This document shows positions 17,206 through 25,312 of a DNA stretch of 64,000 bases, in pieces (positions within the stretch are counted from its first letter, which is position 1; each line of letters begins with the position of its first letter). The notes under the pieces are model-generated. The model saw only the letters and a list, made by a program, of their open reading frames with translations, did not search any database and had not been told where the DNA came from. The stretch comes from Salinilacustrithrix sp034522155 (lineage in GTDB: Bacteria; Actinomycetota; Acidimicrobiia; Acidimicrobiales; Salinilacustritrichaceae): positions 124,001 through 188,000 of the forward strand of contig JAXHLP010000005.1 in NCBI GenBank assembly GCA_034522155.1. The letters run 5' to 3'. A program made the translations under genes and the position numbers.

Positions 17206-17541
17206 TCAGCGGTTGGCGATGTCGAGGAGGACATCGGCGTGGCAGGGCTCGTCCGCCGGGCACCAGCAGGCCAGGTCCTTGCCGGCCAGCTCGGCCCGGA
17301 TCTCGTCGTGCGACGGAGGCTGGGCGTCGGTCCAGGACGGGGGAGCGTCGCCCGCGATCCAGGTCCGGTACGCCTCCACGGAGCTGGCCCGCGTGAACGG
17401 CTCCCCCGTCGGCGAGCGCGGATCGGGCTGGCCCATCACGAACGGGTTGCCCCACCGGCTCGGCCGGGCCACGGTCACCGCATCGGGAGATTTCCGCGCC
17501 CCGGCCTTCCGGGACAGCTTCACGCGTCGAGGTCTGGTCAA
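17206..17541 (-). CDS. DUF4326 domain protein
   Basis: A 111-residue small protein with the DUF4326 core: RKAGARKSP, then VARPSRWGNPFVMG near residue 30, and the C-terminal Cys/His cluster CWCPADEPCHADVLLDIAN. The two Cys and one His after LAGKDLA suggest a metal or nucleic-acid site, but no function is established. The start is a TTG whose last two bases form the TGA stop of the upstream amidohydrolase gene (TTGA, 17538-17541). That 4-bp overlap implies translational coupling and supports the non-ATG start. Confidence 0.82.
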   Translation of the reverse strand: MTRPRRVKLSRKAGARKSPDAVTVARPSRWGNPFVMGQPDPRSPTGEPFTRASSVEAYRTWIAGDAPPSWTDAQPPSHDEIRAELAGKDLACWCPADEPCHADVLLDIANR

Positions 17542-19262
17542 GCCGAGTACCGTCGCACGCCGCCCATCCAGGTCTCCACGACTTCGACGTCGGCGAGTGA
17601 TCGAGGATCCACGGTGCGGGGGTCCTCGGCCAGGACGGTGAGGTCGGCGAGCTTGCCGGGTTCGAGGGTACCGAGCTCGTGGTCGGCGTGGCACTGCCAG
17701 GCGGCGTCGGCGGTCATGGCCCGGATGGCGGCCTCGACCGGTACGCACTCGTCCGCATTGAGCACGGTGCCGGGCTCGCGCCACAGTTCCCGCGTGACAG
17801 CGTTGTGAATGCAGCGCATCGGGTCCATCGGCGTGACCATCTCGTCGGAGTGGATCGTCCAGCGGATGCCGGCTGCGTCGCACGACGCCGCCCGGTCGAG
17901 CTTCGCGGCCTTGTCGGGCCCGAAGACCCGATCGCGGAACACCTGGCCCCAGAAGTGGACGTGGCCGATGAGGAAGCTGGGCGACAGGCCGAGCTCGGCG
18001 ATGCGGGCGATCTGTTCGTCGTGGAGGATCGAGCAGTGCTCGATGCGGTGGCGACGGTCGGCTCCCCCCGCCTCGACTGCGGTGGCCAACGCCGCGAGCG
18101 TGTCGTCGATGGCCCGGTCGCCGTTGGCATGGACGACGAGCTGCCAACCCTGCTCGGCCCGGGCCCGTGCCTTCTCCACGAGCGCGTCCGGATCGACGTA
18201 CGGAAACCCGCGGTCGTCTGTACCGAGGTAGGGATCGCGCTGGTGGCCGGTTCGACCCTGGTTCGAGCCGTCGGCGATGATCTTCCATCCGGTGGCTCGC
18301 ACGTACTCGTCACCGTCGCCGGGGGCGAGGCCGAGCTCGTCGAACGCGTCGGCCCGGTTGTCGTAGACCGAGTAGCGCAGCCGGGTCGGCAGACCGTCGG
18401 CGACCAAGGCTTCGAACAGGTCGATGTCGCCGGGGCCGAGCAGGAAGCCGGTGCCCTGGTCGCAGATGGTCGTGATGCCCGTGGCCGAGGCGCGTTCGGC
18501 CACGGCCCGGGCCTGGGCGAGGATGTCGACGTCCGCGATGGCCGGGTCGGTGGCCAGCACACTCAGCATCGCCGGCTGGCCCTTCAGAACGCCGTTCGGT
18601 GCACCGTCCGCATGCCGCCCGTACGGCGAGCCGTCGATGTCGGGTGTGTCGCGGTCGATACCCGCGGCGGCGAGGGCGACCGAGTTGGCGTAGCCGAAGT
18701 GGCCCGAGGCGTTGAGCACGATCACCGGCGTCGCGGCCGACACCGAGTCGAGGTGCTCGGTGGTGAGCTCGTCGGGTCCGGCCTGCAGCGACGGGTCGAA
18801 CTGCCGCGCCCGCAGCCAGGAGCCGTCCGCGGACACGTTGGCCCGAAGGTGGTCGAGGGCCTCGTCGACGGTGTCGAACCGGAACGGGCCGACGTCGAGC
18901 ATCGTGTCGAGCATCGCCGTCGGCAACAGGTGGGCGTGGGGTTCGATGAATCCGGGGAGGATCACCGCGCCGGTGCGGTCGAGCACGGTTGCGTCGTCGC
19001 CGGCGACAGCCCGCACCTCGTCCTGCGACCCGACGGCGATGATCCGGTCACCCGAGAACGCGATCGCCTCGGCCTCGGAGAACGCGTCGTCGACCGGCAG
19101 CACGGTGGCGCCCCGGATCACCGTGGTCCCGGTCGGTGGAACGGGCCTTGAACGCTGACCGGTGGGTGTTGGCACCGTCAGCAACGCACCCAGCCCGGCG
19201 AGCAAAGGGCCGCCGCACCCGCAGCCGTGGGCGTGCCGGGCCGGGGTGCGGACGCTGCTCAT
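17538..19262 (-). CDS. Amidohydrolase family 3 (YtcJ-like) metal-dependent hydrolase
   Basis: A 574-residue protein. The beta-sandwich opening TVIRGATVLPVDD is followed by the metal-binding GFIEPHAHLLP (~residue 106), a large insert, HANGDRAIDDTL (~residue 375), RHRIEHCS, and IHSDEMVTPMDPMRCIHNAV. The C-terminal sandwich has GTLEPGKLADLTVLAEDP. This is the YtcJ/NfdA branch, which removes N-acyl or N-formyl groups; the substrate is unknown. The first ~40 residues contain HAHGCGCGGPLLAGLGALL, a possible lipid or export anchor that I cannot classify. A TACGCT box (19271-19276) lies 8 nt before the ATG, indicating a leaderless transcript. Confidence 0.88.
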   Translation of the reverse strand: MSSVRTPARHAHGCGCGGPLLAGLGALLTVPTPTGQRSRPVPPTGTTVIRGATVLPVDDAFSEAEAIAFSGDRIIAVGSQDEVRAVAGDDATVLDRTGAVILPGFIEPHAHLLPTAMLDTMLDVGPFRFDTVDEALDHLRANVSADGSWLRARQFDPSLQAGPDELTTEHLDSVSAATPVIVLNASGHFGYANSVALAAAGIDRDTPDIDGSPYGRHADGAPNGVLKGQPAMLSVLATDPAIADVDILAQARAVAERASATGITTICDQGTGFLLGPGDIDLFEALVADGLPTRLRYSVYDNRADAFDELGLAPGDGDEYVRATGWKIIADGSNQGRTGHQRDPYLGTDDRGFPYVDPDALVEKARARAEQGWQLVVHANGDRAIDDTLAALATAVEAGGADRRHRIEHCSILHDEQIARIAELGLSPSFLIGHVHFWGQVFRDRVFGPDKAAKLDRAASCDAAGIRWTIHSDEMVTPMDPMRCIHNAVTRELWREPGTVLNADECVPVEAAIRAMTADAAWQCHADHELGTLEPGKLADLTVLAEDPRTVDPRSLADVEVVETWMGGVRRYSA

Positions 19263-19270
19263 CCCGTCGG

Positions 19271-19276
19271 AGCGTA
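19271..19276 (-). promoter_or_regulatory. -10 box TACGCT before amidohydrolase-3 gene
   Basis: TACGCT on the minus strand lies 8 nt before the ATG at 19262 with no Shine-Dalgarno, the leaderless pattern repeated across this window. Confidence 0.45.
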
Positions 19277-19339
19277 GACAGAGGCGGAAACACCGCGCGG
19301 CGGTCGACGGTGGCCAGCATCGGTAGTAGAACTGACGGC

Positions 19340-19780
19340 ATGGCCGACGACCTGACCGCCTCCGCCTCCACGACCGTCGACGCCACGCCGGACGAGGTCT
19401 TCGACTTCGTCACCCGGCCGGCGAACCACCCGAGCATCAGCGGCGACGAGTCGGTGAAGGGCGAGCGCCACGGCCCCGACCAGCTCACCGCCCAGGGCGA
19501 CAAGTTCGGCATGCGCATGAAGATGTACGGCGTGCCCTACCGCATCACCAACAAGGTCGTGGAGTTCGAACCCGGCCGGAAGATCGCCTGGTGCCACCCG
19601 GGTAAGCACCGCTGGCGCTGGGAGGTCGAGCCGGCCGGCGAGGGCAAGGCGAAGGTGACCGAGACCTTCGACATGTCGCCGTCACCCCTCAAGCCCATGC
19701 TCAAGCTGCTCGGCTATCCCGCCCGTCACCAGGAGAATCTCGACACCAGCGTCGCCAACGTGGCGAAGCATTTCTCCTGA
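19340..19780 (+). CDS. SRPBCC (START-like) family protein
   Basis: A 146-residue protein of the polyketide cyclase/START-like fold. It opens ASASTTVDATPDEVFDFVT, the usual first strand and helix, and ends in a long C-terminal helix (HQENLDTSVANVAKHF). Such proteins bind a hydrophobic ligand in a central cavity; no catalytic residues can be inferred. It is a single gene, divergent from the amidohydrolase-3 gene. The in-frame region upstream of the ATG at 19340 is non-coding. Confidence 0.85.
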   Translation: MADDLTASASTTVDATPDEVFDFVTRPANHPSISGDESVKGERHGPDQLTAQGDKFGMRMKMYGVPYRITNKVVEFEPGRKIAWCHPGKHRWRWEVEPAGEGKAKVTETFDMSPSPLKPMLKLLGYPARHQENLDTSVANVAKHFS

Positions 19781-19801
19781 TCGTGTTCTCGACGCTGGGG
19801 C

Positions 19802-19946
19802 TCAGGCCTGGTCGAGGCGCTTGACCAGCGTCTTTCTTCTCTCGTACGAAGAACGACGGCGCGCCGTGGCTCAGCCGTTCGGTCACCTCCGGGTAGGAGA
19901 AGCAGATCTCGCGGAGCCGTTCGAGGGCATCGTCGGCGTCGACCAT
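19802..19946 (-). pseudogene. MmcQ/YjbR-family gene remnant with internal deletion
   Basis: The ATG at 19946 begins MVDADDALERLREIC and continues FSYPEVTERLSHGAPSFFVRE, a good match to the N-terminal third of MmcQ/YjbR proteins (normally ~115-125 residues). Directly after FFVREK the other frame reads KTLVKRLDQA followed by TGA at 19802-19804, which matches the usual C-terminus of this family. About 60-70 middle codons are therefore missing, and the joint is out of frame at an A-rich stretch (AAGAAAGAC). The remnant cannot make the full fold. Whether the short N-terminal frame is translated is unknown. Confidence 0.68.
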
Positions 19947-20006
19947 CCCCCGAGTCTGGCGCACCCCGACCGCGCCCCCGCGGTCGTCCGCAGCTGACCC
20001 CGCAAC

Positions 20007-20139
20007 GAACGCGCCGATCGGCGCGTTCCACCAATATGGCCGCGCGAACGCGCCGATCCTTCGGGATGCATGAGCGGTCGGTGGCGAAAGGATCGGCGCG
20101 TTGCACCCGTATGGCGTCACGAACGCGCCGAACGGCGCG
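20007..20139. repeat. Cluster of inverted repeats around a duplicated ~42-bp unit
   Basis: It lies between convergent SRPBCC/YjbR and valS. A perfect 22-bp palindrome (20007-20028) is followed by 15-bp inverted arms (20047-20061 and 20088-20102, motif AACGCGCCGATCCTT) and a third hairpin CGCGCCG-AA-CGGCGCG (20124-20139). A direct duplication underlies them: a unit beginning GATCGGCGCGTT recurs 75 bp later (20016 and 20091), and both copies contain TATGGC and GAACGCGCCGA. It could act as a bidirectional terminator or be a dispersed palindromic repeat family. Confidence 0.7.
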
Positions 20140-20156
20140 GTGCTCCCCCTGCCGGG

Positions 20157-22754
20157 TCAGGTGTCGGCGAGGGTGGCGTCGACCGAGAGCCCGGGTCCCT
20201 CGACCAGCTCGACCGAGGTGACCTTGCCGGCGTCGAGGACATCGGCCCGCGCCTGCTCGAAGGCGGCCAGGCGTTGGCGGGTATCGGTGATGGTGGCCGA
20301 GGTGATCTCGGTGCGCATCGACACCTTGGCGTCGGACTTGGCCTTGCGCAGCAAGGTCAGGACCTCGGCGGCCACGGTGGCGACGAGCGCGGCCGAGTCG
20401 TCAGGGCCGCCGGCTGCATCACGGAGCGGTTCGGAGGTGGGCCAGGCCGAGTGGTGGATCGAGCCCTCCCGCCACCACGACCACACCTCTTCGGTGGCGA
20501 AGGGCAGGAACGGGGCGAACAGCTTGAGCACGGTCTCGAGCGCGAGCCGCAGCGCGACCTTGGCCGAGTCCGCGGCGGGGTCGGCCTCTGATCCGTCCCC
20601 GTAGGCACGCCCCTTGACCAGCTCGAGGTGATCGTCGGTGAAGCTCCAGAAGTACGTCTCGGCCCGCTCGAGTGCCCGGGCGTAGTCGTACTCGTCGAAG
20701 ACCCGAGTGCACTCGTCGACCAGGTCGGCAAGTGACAGCAACATCGCCCGGTCGATCGGCTCGGTGACCGCAGCCCCGGGATCGGACGGCTCACCGATGC
20801 CGAGCGCGAACTTCGACGCGTTCAACAGCTTGATGGCCAGGCGCCGGCCGATCTTCATCTGGCCGGGGTCCTCGGCCACGTCGCGGCCCGGCCCGCCGCC
20901 ACAGGCCCAGTAGCGGATCCCGTCGGCGCCGAACTGCTCGAGCAGCTCGACCGGCCCGGCCTTGGCGTTGTCCTTGGACTTGGACAGCTTCTTGCGGTCG
21001 GGGTCGACGACGAAGCCGGAGATCGCGGCGTGGCGGAACGGCAGCTCGTCGAAGAGCTCGTGGGCCTTGACCACCGTCGAGAACAGCCAGGTCCGGATGA
21101 TCTCGTGGGCCTGAGGTCGCAGGTCCATGGGGTAGACGCGCTCGAAGAGGTCGTCGTCCTCCTCCCACTTCGACGCGATCTGGGGCGACATCGACGACGT
21201 GTTCCAGGTGTCCATGACGTCGGGGTCGGCCGCGAACCCGCCGGGCTGGTTGCGCTGGTCCTCGGTGTAGCCGGGCGGGACCATGGTGGTCGGGTCGACC
21301 GGGAGCATGTCCTCGGTGGCCGCGATCGGGGACAGGAGGTCGGCATCGCCGTGCTCGTCGATCGGGTACCAGATCGGGAACGGCACGCCGAAGAAGCGCT
21401 GACGGGTGATGTTCCAGTCGCCCTGCAGGCCGTTGGCCCAGTCCTCGAACCGCACCCGCATGTACTCGGGGTGGAACTGCAGCCCCTTGGCCCGGGCGAT
21501 GATGTCCTCGGCTGGCGGGTACCGGATGAACCACTGGTTCGACGTGACGATCTCGAGCGGCTTCTTGCCGTTCTCCCAGAACTTCACCGGGTGGCTGATG
21601 GGGCGGGGCTCGCCCTCCATCTTTCCTTTGGCCATCAGCAGCTCGACGATGTTCTTCTGGGCGGTGAAGATCGTCTTGCCGCCGAGCTCGGCGTAGTTCT
21701 CGTTGGCCTCGTCGGGGTCCACCGAGCACCACGTCGGGTCCGAGCCGTCGTCGGGGCCCGTCCAGGTGATGTCGCGCTCGAGGCGGCCGTCGTGGCGGAC
21801 GACCGGGCGGATCGGCAGGTCGAGCTCGCGCCACCACACCACGTCGGTGGTGTCGCCGAAGGTGCAGATCATGGCGATGCCGGTGCCCTTGTCGGGCTCG
21901 GCGAGCTCGTGGGGACAGATCGGCACCTCGGCGCCGAACAGCGGCGTGGTCGCGGTCTGGCCGAACAGCGGCTGGTACCGCTCGTCGTCGGGGTGGGCGA
22001 CGAGCGCGACGCAGGCCGGCAGCAGCTCGGGACGCGTGGTGTCGATCCAGATCGCCTGGCCGTCCGGGCCCGTGAACTCGAGCTTGTGGTAGGCGCCGGG
22101 AACCTCGCGGTCCTCGAGCTCGGCCTGGGCCACCGCGGTCTTCATGTCGACGTCCCACAGTGTGGGTGCGCCCGAGCGGTAGGCGACCCCACGGTCGAGC
22201 AGCCGGAGGAACGCCCGCTGGGAGATGCGGCTCGCGACCGGTCCGATCGTGGTGTAGGTCTGGTCCCAGTCGACCGACAGGCCGACCGTCGACCACAGGT
22301 CGAAGTACTGCTCCTCGAGCTCGGACACGACCTCCTCGCACAGCTCCACGAAGTTGGGGCGCGAGATGCGGATCGGGTCCTTGGGGAGCTTGCCCTTCTC
22401 GTCGGGCTGGGGCGGGGTGAAGTCGGGGTCGTAGGGCAGTGACGGGTCACACAGCGTGGCCGTCATCATCTGGACGCGGCGCTCGACGTTGAGCCCGTTG
22501 TCGTCCCACCCCATCGGGTAGAAGACCTCGTAGCCCCGCATCCGCTGGTAGCGGGCGATGGTGTCGGTGTGGGTGTAGGACATGACGTGCCCGATGTGCA
22601 GCGCGCCCGACACGGTCGGCGGCGGGGTGTCGATCGAGTACACCTCGTCGCGGGTCCTGGTCCGGTCGAAGCGGTAGGTGCCCTGCTCCGCCCAGATCTG
22701 CCGCCACTTGGCCTCGAGGCCATCCAGCGTCGGCTTGTCGGGGATGCTGCTCAC
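20157..22754 (-). CDS. valS: Valine--tRNA ligase
   Basis: A class I aminoacyl-tRNA synthetase of about 865 residues that charges tRNA(Val). The HIGH-type motif is ALHIGHVMSY (~residue 50), and the KMSKS motif appears as KKLSKSKDN. The valine-type opening reads PKPTLDG-like followed by a WRQIWAEQGTY segment. The editing (CP1) domain includes TTRPELLPACVALVAHP. The anticodon-binding helical domain ends in a short C-terminus without the long coiled-coil tail of enterobacterial ValS. The GTG at 22754 is chosen because a TACCCT box lies 8 nt upstream; an open frame above it lacks homology. Confidence 0.92.
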   Translation of the reverse strand: MSSIPDKPTLDGLEAKWRQIWAEQGTYRFDRTRTRDEVYSIDTPPPTVSGALHIGHVMSYTHTDTIARYQRMRGYEVFYPMGWDDNGLNVERRVQMMTATLCDPSLPYDPDFTPPQPDEKGKLPKDPIRISRPNFVELCEEVVSELEEQYFDLWSTVGLSVDWDQTYTTIGPVASRISQRAFLRLLDRGVAYRSGAPTLWDVDMKTAVAQAELEDREVPGAYHKLEFTGPDGQAIWIDTTRPELLPACVALVAHPDDERYQPLFGQTATTPLFGAEVPICPHELAEPDKGTGIAMICTFGDTTDVVWWRELDLPIRPVVRHDGRLERDITWTGPDDGSDPTWCSVDPDEANENYAELGGKTIFTAQKNIVELLMAKGKMEGEPRPISHPVKFWENGKKPLEIVTSNQWFIRYPPAEDIIARAKGLQFHPEYMRVRFEDWANGLQGDWNITRQRFFGVPFPIWYPIDEHGDADLLSPIAATEDMLPVDPTTMVPPGYTEDQRNQPGGFAADPDVMDTWNTSSMSPQIASKWEEDDDLFERVYPMDLRPQAHEIIRTWLFSTVVKAHELFDELPFRHAAISGFVVDPDRKKLSKSKDNAKAGPVELLEQFGADGIRYWACGGGPGRDVAEDPGQMKIGRRLAIKLLNASKFALGIGEPSDPGAAVTEPIDRAMLLSLADLVDECTRVFDEYDYARALERAETYFWSFTDDHLELVKGRAYGDGSEADPAADSAKVALRLALETVLKLFAPFLPFATEEVWSWWREGSIHHSAWPTSEPLRDAAGGPDDSAALVATVAAEVLTLLRKAKSDAKVSMRTEITSATITDTRQRLAAFEQARADVLDAGKVTSVELVEGPGLSVDATLADT

Positions 22755-22762
22755 GCGCGGGA

Positions 22763-22768
22763 AGGGTA
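22763..22768 (-). promoter_or_regulatory. -10 box TACCCT before valS
   Basis: TACCCT on the minus strand lies 8 nt before the GTG start of valS with no Shine-Dalgarno. It supports that start and a leaderless mRNA. Confidence 0.45.
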
Positions 22769-22918
22769 CCGGCGCCCTCGGGACCCGGAGAAAGGCGATG
22801 CCAGATCCCAGAGGTGCCCAGCCGAGCGCCAGCGAAGCGTTGGACGGAGCATGACCAACAACTCCGTCGTACGTGGGAGTGCGCGCAGCGAGGAACGAGC
22901 GAGCACACTCCAATGATG

Positions 22919-22946
22919 TTGACGGTTCGGGTCGGGGCGGTAGGCT
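22919..22946 (+). promoter_or_regulatory. Promoter of whiB2-like gene (TTGACG-N16-TAGGCT)
   Basis: A -35 TTGACG (22919-22924) and -10 TAGGCT (22941-22946) are separated by 16 bp. Transcription would start near 22953, giving a ~38-nt leader with an AGGAG ribosome site at 22981-22985 before the ATG at 22991. This is one of the few clearly leadered genes here. Confidence 0.6.
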
Positions 22947-22990
22947 GAAGCAGCCGTCGGGCGGAGACCGATTGCCCATCAGGAGTCTCC

Positions 22991-23305
22991 ATGCCCGCAC
23001 CAGTGAACATCCGCACCGGCCAGCCCGAGACCGCGCCGACGTTCGGGGAGCCGGGCGACATCTTCGCGTCCCCGGCGTTCATGGATCTCGGCTCGTGCCG
23101 GGGGATGGACCCCGAGCTGTTCTTCCCCGACCGGGGCGAGTCGCTCTCGCCGGCCAAGGCCGTCTGCGCGGAGTGCATCGTCTCCGACGAGTGCCTCGAG
23201 TACGCCGTCACCAATGGTGAGCGCTTCGGCGTCTGGGGCGGCACATCCGAGCGGGAGCGCCGCCGCATCCGCCGCCGTCGTCGCGAGGCCGCCCAGGTCG
23301 CCTGA
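22991..23305 (+). CDS. whiB2: WhiB-family Fe-S transcription factor, WhiB2/WhmD-like
   Basis: A 104-residue WhiB protein. Four Cys bind a redox- and NO-sensitive [4Fe-4S] cluster (Cys36, Cys59, Cys62, Cys68), followed by the turn motif GVWGG (80-84) and a basic tail (RRRIRRRRRE) that contacts DNA. WhiB proteins act with the primary sigma factor. ERFGVWGGTSERERRR matches WhiB2/WhmD better than other paralogues; that form is tied to septation and cell division in actinobacteria. It has its own promoter and a clear AGGAG site. The subfamily call is from motif memory. Confidence 0.9.
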   Translation: MPAPVNIRTGQPETAPTFGEPGDIFASPAFMDLGSCRGMDPELFFPDRGESLSPAKAVCAECIVSDECLEYAVTNGERFGVWGGTSERERRRIRRRRREAAQVA

Positions 23306-23324
23306 CTGGACGGAGACCTGACGC

Positions 23325-23864
23325 TCAGGCCTTGTCGGCGGCGTACTCGATGACCCGGGTCATGACCTCGTCGCCGGCGCGGTCGGGATGGCCGGCATCG
23401 AACGGGGGCTGGGGGTCGTACTCGATCATGAGCTGCATCGCCTTGGCGGCCACGTCGTCGACGAGCAGCTCCGACAGGCGCAGGGCCATGTCGATCCCCG
23501 ACGACACGCCGGCGGCGGTGATGATCCGTCGGTCGAGGTGCTCGACCACCCGCTGCGAGGTCGGCTCGGCGCCCAGGTCGGCGAGCGCGTCGTGGGTGGC
23601 CCAGTGGGTGGCGGCCTCGAGGCCGTCGAGGAGACCGCCTGCCGCCAGGACCAGGGAGCCCGTGCAGACGCTCGTGGTGAACCGGGTGGTCGGGTGCACG
23701 GCCCGGAGCCAGCCGAGGATCGGCATGCCCTCCTCGATCTGGGCACGCGACCCGATCCCGCCGGGGACGAGCACGACGTCGGGCGAGGTGACGTCGTCGA
23801 AGGTGGCGTCGACCGACAGGCCGAGGAAGCCGTTCTCGGTCCGAACGCTGGCCAGGAGCGTCAT
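23325..23864 (-). CDS. DJ-1/PfpI-family protein, N-terminally truncated
   Basis: The 179-residue frame carries most of the DJ-1/PfpI fold: VRTENGFLGLSVDATFDD, VLVPGG, the nucleophile elbow TTSVCTGSLVLAAGG (Cys ~67), THWATHD, TAAGVSSGIDMAL, and the end EYDPQPPFDAG. Family members start about 45 residues earlier with the first beta strand and a GPYEVL-type segment holding the conserved acidic residue. That part is missing here. The frame stays open upstream but turns into the antisense of cysS without homology. The 5' end was probably lost when the cysS upstream region was joined to it, so it may be a pseudogene or an inactive protein. Confidence 0.72.
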   Translation of the reverse strand: MTLLASVRTENGFLGLSVDATFDDVTSPDVVLVPGGIGSRAQIEEGMPILGWLRAVHPTTRFTTSVCTGSLVLAAGGLLDGLEAATHWATHDALADLGAEPTSQRVVEHLDRRIITAAGVSSGIDMALRLSELLVDDVAAKAMQLMIEYDPQPPFDAGHPDRAGDEVMTRVIEYAADKA

Positions 23865-23895
23865 TTCTGGCGCTGGCGATGCCGGTGCCCTTGGG

Positions 23896-23901
23896 TACCC
23901 T
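23896..23901 (+). promoter_or_regulatory. -10 box TACCCT before cysS
   Basis: TACCCT lies exactly 7 nt before the GTG at 23909. It places the cysS start at that GTG instead of the ATG 30 bp upstream. Confidence 0.5.
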
Positions 23902-23908
23902 CGCCGGC

Positions 23909-25243
23909 GTGCTGCACCTCTACGACACCGCCCGGCGCGCCGTCGTGCCGTTCGAGCCCCGCGAGGAGGGGAAGGTGTCGATCTACGCGTGCGGCCCCAC
24001 CGTCTACGGACCGCCGCACCTCGGTCACGGCCGCAACCAGGTGACCTACGACCTGTTGCGTCGCTACCTGACCTGGGCTGGCAACGAGGTCACGTTCGTG
24101 TCGAACATCACCGACATCGACGACAAGATCATCGAGCGGGCCACCAACGAGGACCGGCCCTGGCAGGACATCACCCACAAGTGCGAGAACGTCTGGTTCT
24201 CGGCGATGGACCGGCTCGGGATCATGCGCCCCGAGCAGACACCGCACGCCACCGAGTACGTCGAGGCGATGGTCGAGCTCGTCGAGCGTCTCCTCGCGTC
24301 AGACGTCGCCTACCAGACCTCCGACGGCGTCTACCTCGACGTGACCGAGGTCGAAGGCTACGGGCTCCTGGCCCACGGCTCGCTCGACGAGCTGCGCAGC
24401 GGCGCGCGCGTCGAGGCCAACGAGGAGAAGCGCTCGCCCCTCGACTTCGCGCTGTGGAAGCACGCCAAGGCCGGCGAGCCGTCGTGGCCCGCCCCCTTCG
24501 GCGACGGACGTCCTGGCTGGCACACCGAGTGCGTCGTGATGAGCATCGACCTGCTCGGCGAGGGCTTCGACATCCACGCCGGCGGCTCCGACCTGCAGTT
24601 CCCGCACCACGAGAACGAGCGGGCCCAGGCCGTGGCCGAGGGCAAGTCGTTCGCCAACTGGTGGTTCCACCACGGGATGGTCGAGATCGACGGCGAGAAG
24701 ATGTCGAAGTCGCTCGGCAACGTCAAGAACCTCCTCGACCTCATGGACGTGTTCGACCCGCGTGCGTTCCGTCTGCTCGTCCTCCAGGCCCACTACCGCT
24801 CGCCGATCGACATCAGCGAGGACAACATGCGCGCCGCCGAATCCTCGGTTGGCCGCCTCGACACCTTCGCCCGCAAGTACGCCGATCGCCTGCAGGGCGT
24901 CGAGTCCGACCCGGGCGTACTCGAGCGGTTCCGCAAGGCGATGGAGGACGACCTCGACACCCCGGCGGCCGTGGCCGCGATGTTCGACGCCGTCCGGCGG
25001 GCCAATGCCGGCGACGACCTCGGGGCTGCCGCGGCCGCGCTGGAGATCGCGGGGGCCTTCGGGTTGGAGCTGGAGACGAGCGCCGGCGACGTGCCGCCCG
25101 AGATCGTCGAGAAGGCCGCGGCGCGCGATCGGGCTCGGGGCGATCGTGACTTCGCGACCGCCGACCGGTTGCGTGACGAGCTGGTGGTCGCCGGCTACGT
25201 GGTGGAGGACACCGCCGACGGCACGTTGGTGCGGCCACGATGA
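23909..25243 (+). CDS. cysS: Cysteine--tRNA ligase
   Basis: A class I synthetase of ~444 residues that charges tRNA(Cys). The zinc/cysteine-binding ACGPTVYGPPHLGHGRN contains the HIGH-type motif. Later motifs are GWHTECVVMS, the zinc-ligand HAGGSDLQFPHHENE, and EKMSKSLGN (KMSKS). The C-terminal helical region is typical (ARDRARGDRDFATADRLRDEL). The MshC ligase of mycothiol synthesis is related but shorter, so CysRS is preferred. The GTG start gives VLHLYDT, the usual N-terminus of the family, and agrees with the TACCCT box; an ATG at 23879 would add ten residues. Confidence 0.93.
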   Translation: MLHLYDTARRAVVPFEPREEGKVSIYACGPTVYGPPHLGHGRNQVTYDLLRRYLTWAGNEVTFVSNITDIDDKIIERATNEDRPWQDITHKCENVWFSAMDRLGIMRPEQTPHATEYVEAMVELVERLLASDVAYQTSDGVYLDVTEVEGYGLLAHGSLDELRSGARVEANEEKRSPLDFALWKHAKAGEPSWPAPFGDGRPGWHTECVVMSIDLLGEGFDIHAGGSDLQFPHHENERAQAVAEGKSFANWWFHHGMVEIDGEKMSKSLGNVKNLLDLMDVFDPRAFRLLVLQAHYRSPIDISEDNMRAAESSVGRLDTFARKYADRLQGVESDPGVLERFRKAMEDDLDTPAAVAAMFDAVRRANAGDDLGAAAAALEIAGAFGLELETSAGDVPPEIVEKAAARDRARGDRDFATADRLRDELVVAGYVVEDTADGTLVRPR

Positions 25244-25259
25244 ACGTTTGTCCCGATCT

Positions 25260-25275
25260 GTTACTCGCCGGTAAC
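25260..25275. promoter_or_regulatory. Operator-like palindrome GTTAC-N6-GTAAC
   Basis: A 16-bp inverted repeat with arms GTTAC and GTAAC around TCGCCG, 37 bp before the ATG of the acyl-CoA dehydrogenase at 25313. It differs from the TCTGAC palindrome near 1-9 kb, so a second regulator of fatty-acid genes is implied. Confidence 0.55.
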
Positions 25276-25312
25276 TTGGTGGGATCGGCCCGGCCACGTC
25301 CAAGGAGCACCC

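Noticed and set aside
22870..22915. GGAGTG...CACTCC hairpin upstream of whiB2 as a riboswitch or terminator
   Set aside because: Only six outer base pairs are complementary with a weak interior, and it lies above the mapped promoter boxes.
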